A stretch of 19,656 bases of DNA from JAQVSV01 sp041667045 (GTDB taxonomy: Bacteria > Elusimicrobiota > Elusimicrobia > Elusimicrobiales > Elusimicrobiaceae). Shown here in pieces: positions 17,699-19,656 of this stretch (position 1 is the stretch's first letter; each line of letters starts with the position of its first letter). Below the pieces are notes generated by a model, which made no database searches, had not been told where the DNA came from, and worked only from the letters and a program-made list of their open reading frames with translations. The stretch spans positions 1 to 19,656 of the forward strand of contig JBAYFS010000022.1 of NCBI GenBank assembly GCA_041667045.1. The letters run 5' to 3'. The position numbers and the translations under genes are program-made.

Positions 17699-19573
17699 GT
17701 GGGCGACATTAAAATCTTAAGCGAAGACGATATAAAAAAAATCGCGGCCGGCGAGGTTATCGAACGGCCCGCGTCGGTGCTTAAGGAATTGCTGGAAAAC
17801 GCCGTTGATTCCGGCGCGCGCAATGTGCGCGTGGACATTGAGGACGCGGGGCGCAGGCTCATCCGCGTCAATGACGACGGCCGCGGCATGGACTCCGCGG
17901 ATTTGCGCGCCGCCTGCCATAGGCACGCTACCAGCAAAATCCGCACTTTCGCCGATTTGGACAAACTGGACACCTTCGGTTTCCGCGGCGAGGCTTTGTT
18001 TTCGATTGCCGCCGTGTCGAAACTTTCCATAACCTCCTGCACCCACGAACCCGGCGCGCGGGGAGCGAATATCCGCATGGAAGGCGGAAAAACCGTTTCC
18101 GAAAACGAGGCTCCGCCCGTGCCCGGCACGACCATGGAGGTGCGGGATTTGTTTTTCAACACGCCGGCGCGGCTTAAATTTCTTAAGGGCGACGCCGCAG
18201 AACGGGCCCGCCTTCTTGGCGCGGCTGAGGAATGCGCGCTGGCGAACCCCGGCGTGGGGTTTCAGATTTACGCGGAAGGCAAACGGGTGTATTCTTTGCC
18301 CGCCGTGGCCGACAATGCGGCCGGTTTAAAGACCCGCGCGGCGGAAATACTGGGCCCCAAGGTTTCAAAGGGCATGCTCGGCGCGGTGAACGAAAAATTC
18401 AATATGACGGTGTTTGTCAGCAGTCCGTCAAACATGGTGCCGAAACGCAATCTTCAGTTTTTCTTCGTAAACCGCAGGCCGGTTTCGGCGAAAACGCTGG
18501 CGCAGGCCGTGTATAAAGCTTATGAAGGACGGCGGTCCTCCAATCTTCAGCCCGCCTGCCTTGTCTATCTGGAAATGGATCCCGCGGCTTTCGACGTTAA
18601 CGTCCATCCCCAGAAAAAAGAGGTCCGTTTTATTGACGAAAGCGGCGTGTTCGGCGCGGTTTACAGAACGGTCGGTTCGGCTCTTTTAAGGGCCGTCGCC
18701 GAGGGGCATGAGGCCGGCAGCGTCGCCGTTATGCGCGAGCCGGAAGAACCGGAACAGTATGGTATCGCTCCGCAGAAGAATCTCGCGCGCGCAAACGAAG
18801 GCTTCGCGAAAGAGGACATCCTCAAGCCGGAGCCTGACGGATATAAAATTTCCCAAAACGCCTATCCGGTGCTGGGTTCGGAGGAAAGCGTTTCCTCCGT
18901 TATTCCGCCGGCGGAAAAAATCGCGGCGGTTAAAAAAGCGCTGCAGGACGAACCGGCGCTGCCTTCGTCGGAGGAAGCCGCCCCGGCCTGGTGGACTCCG
19001 CCTTACCGTTATCTGGGCCAGTTCGAGCAAAGCTATCTTTTGTTCGAATCGGGGGCGGGCCTTGTCGTTATTGACCAGCACGCCGCGCAGGAGCGGATTC
19101 TGTTCGAGCAGTATTTAAGCCAGCTGGCCTGTGGTAATACAGTTGTGCAGCGGCTGATGCTGCCGGTGAGCGTTGAACTGCCGGCGAGTTCGGTTGAAAA
19201 CATCGTCCAGTGGAAAGACTGGCTTGAAAAAGCGGGTTTTGAAATAGAGCAGTTCGGCCCGCGCACCGTGCTGGTGCACGCCGCGCCGAGCCTGTTTGAT
19301 TTTGGCGACGACTCACTGGCGGCTTTCGTGGAAAGCCTGTCCGCCGTGCTGGGCGATCCGGAAAAGTGCGCCGAGGATGTGCGGCGCGAACTTGTGGCTA
19401 TGACCGCCTGTAAAAAAGCCGTCAAGGCAAAAGACCTGCTGGGCGAGACCGAAGCCCTGCGTCTGCTGCGCGATTTGAAGCGCTGCGAAAACGGGCTTAA
19501 CTGCCCGCACGGACGCCCGACAATGATATTAATGCCGGAAACGGAACTTGCGCGCAGGTTCCGGCGGACATAG
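17699..19573 (+). CDS. mutL: DNA mismatch repair protein MutL, endonuclease type
   Basis: A 624-residue matchmaker that couples MutS recognition to strand incision. The N-terminal GHKL ATPase has E30 and N34 (KELLENAVDSG), D59 in DDGRGM, RHATSK and GFRGEAL (94-100). After a variable linker (about 340-440), the C-terminal domain carries the endonuclease metal motif DQHAAQERILFE (459-470), which fits DQHA(X)2E(X)4E, plus ACKKAVKA and C602-PHGRP. These mark a nicking MutL like that of B. subtilis, so no MutH is needed. I chose the GTG at 17699: it gives the standard start (GDIKILSEDDIKKIAAGEV) and has GGAG at 17684-17687, a rather long spacing. The in-frame GTG at 17669 and TTG at 17690 are less likely. 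Confidence 0.95.
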   Translation: MGDIKILSEDDIKKIAAGEVIERPASVLKELLENAVDSGARNVRVDIEDAGRRLIRVNDDGRGMDSADLRAACHRHATSKIRTFADLDKLDTFGFRGEALFSIAAVSKLSITSCTHEPGARGANIRMEGGKTVSENEAPPVPGTTMEVRDLFFNTPARLKFLKGDAAERARLLGAAEECALANPGVGFQIYAEGKRVYSLPAVADNAAGLKTRAAEILGPKVSKGMLGAVNEKFNMTVFVSSPSNMVPKRNLQFFFVNRRPVSAKTLAQAVYKAYEGRRSSNLQPACLVYLEMDPAAFDVNVHPQKKEVRFIDESGVFGAVYRTVGSALLRAVAEGHEAGSVAVMREPEEPEQYGIAPQKNLARANEGFAKEDILKPEPDGYKISQNAYPVLGSEESVSSVIPPAEKIAAVKKALQDEPALPSSEEAAPAWWTPPYRYLGQFEQSYLLFESGAGLVVIDQHAAQERILFEQYLSQLACGNTVVQRLMLPVSVELPASSVENIVQWKDWLEKAGFEIEQFGPRTVLVHAAPSLFDFGDDSLAAFVESLSAVLGDPEKCAEDVRRELVAMTACKKAVKAKDLLGETEALRLLRDLKRCENGLNCPHGRPTMILMPETELARRFRRT

Positions 19574-19586
19574 ATATAGGTCTTAC

Positions 19587-19612
19587 GGCCCTTGCTTCAT
19601 CCGGGCTTTTTT
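19587..19612 (+). terminator. Possible weak intrinsic terminator after mutL
   Basis: GCCC (19588-19591) can pair with GGGC (19603-19606) across an 11-base loop, with a possible G-T closing pair, and is followed by six Ts. The stem is short, so this is a modest candidate. The remaining ~44 bases to the window edge hold no gene start that I can support. Confidence 0.4.
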
Positions 19613-19656
19613 GGAAAAATATGCAATCTTTGACAGACATGTGAACTACAATGAAA

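Noticed and set aside
19630..19652. TTGACA followed by TACAAT at the right edge, as a promoter for the next gene
   Set aside because: The spacer is only 11 bases, too short for a sigma-70 promoter, and the sequence is cut by the window edge.

Overview
The window is a GC-rich, gene-dense bacterial chromosome segment. It carries 16 genes: one enters from the left edge, and all but one lie on the + strand. It shows no phage, IS, CRISPR or tRNA signal. The host looks like a diderm (apolipoprotein N-acyltransferase lnt, and a lipoprotein with a lipobox) and probably lives anaerobically (membrane polyferredoxin, CcdA/SafE-like protein, DUF362-ferredoxin). The MutL carries an endonuclease motif, so mismatch repair should not need MutH. 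A lineage such as Elusimicrobiota would fit, but the sequence alone does not fix the phylum.

Layout. (1) 1-5286, + strand, probably one operon: end of lnt, a histone-deacetylase-fold amidohydrolase, prfB (release factor 2, no programmed frameshift), an enolase-superfamily dipeptide epimerase, a NapH-like membrane polyferredoxin and a small CcdA/SafE-like membrane protein. Several junctions overlap (ATGA or longer). (2) 5297-6376, - strand: an exported DUF362 protein with two [4Fe-4S] motifs, convergent with the redox pair. (3) 6377-6725: a 349-base divergent control region with two extended -10 promoters and a structured leader. (4) 6726-7585: rplM-rpsI, closed by a strong intrinsic terminator. 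(5) 7708-12709: an AsnB-type synthetase, then two tandem UshA-like proteins. The first is an intact periplasmic metallophosphatase/5'-nucleotidase. The second is a lipoprotein paralogue that has lost nearly all metal ligands. (6) 12774-15075: a zinc-ribbon protein, a membrane-anchored protein resembling a degenerate metallopeptidase, and a tRNA-dihydrouridine synthase. (7) 15132-19573: mutS-mutL.

The housekeeping content (translation: prfB, rplM, rpsI, dus; repair: mutSL; envelope: lnt) is ordinary. The most interesting parts are the tandem active/inactive nucleotidase pair, the second possible pseudoenzyme in the zinc-ribbon operon, the three-gene membrane redox module, and a promoter pattern: asnB and mutS both have a TGn-type -10 element ending exactly nine bases before an ATG that lacks a Shine-Dalgarno sequence, which suggests leaderless mRNAs. 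I see no wholly new defence or mobile system here.
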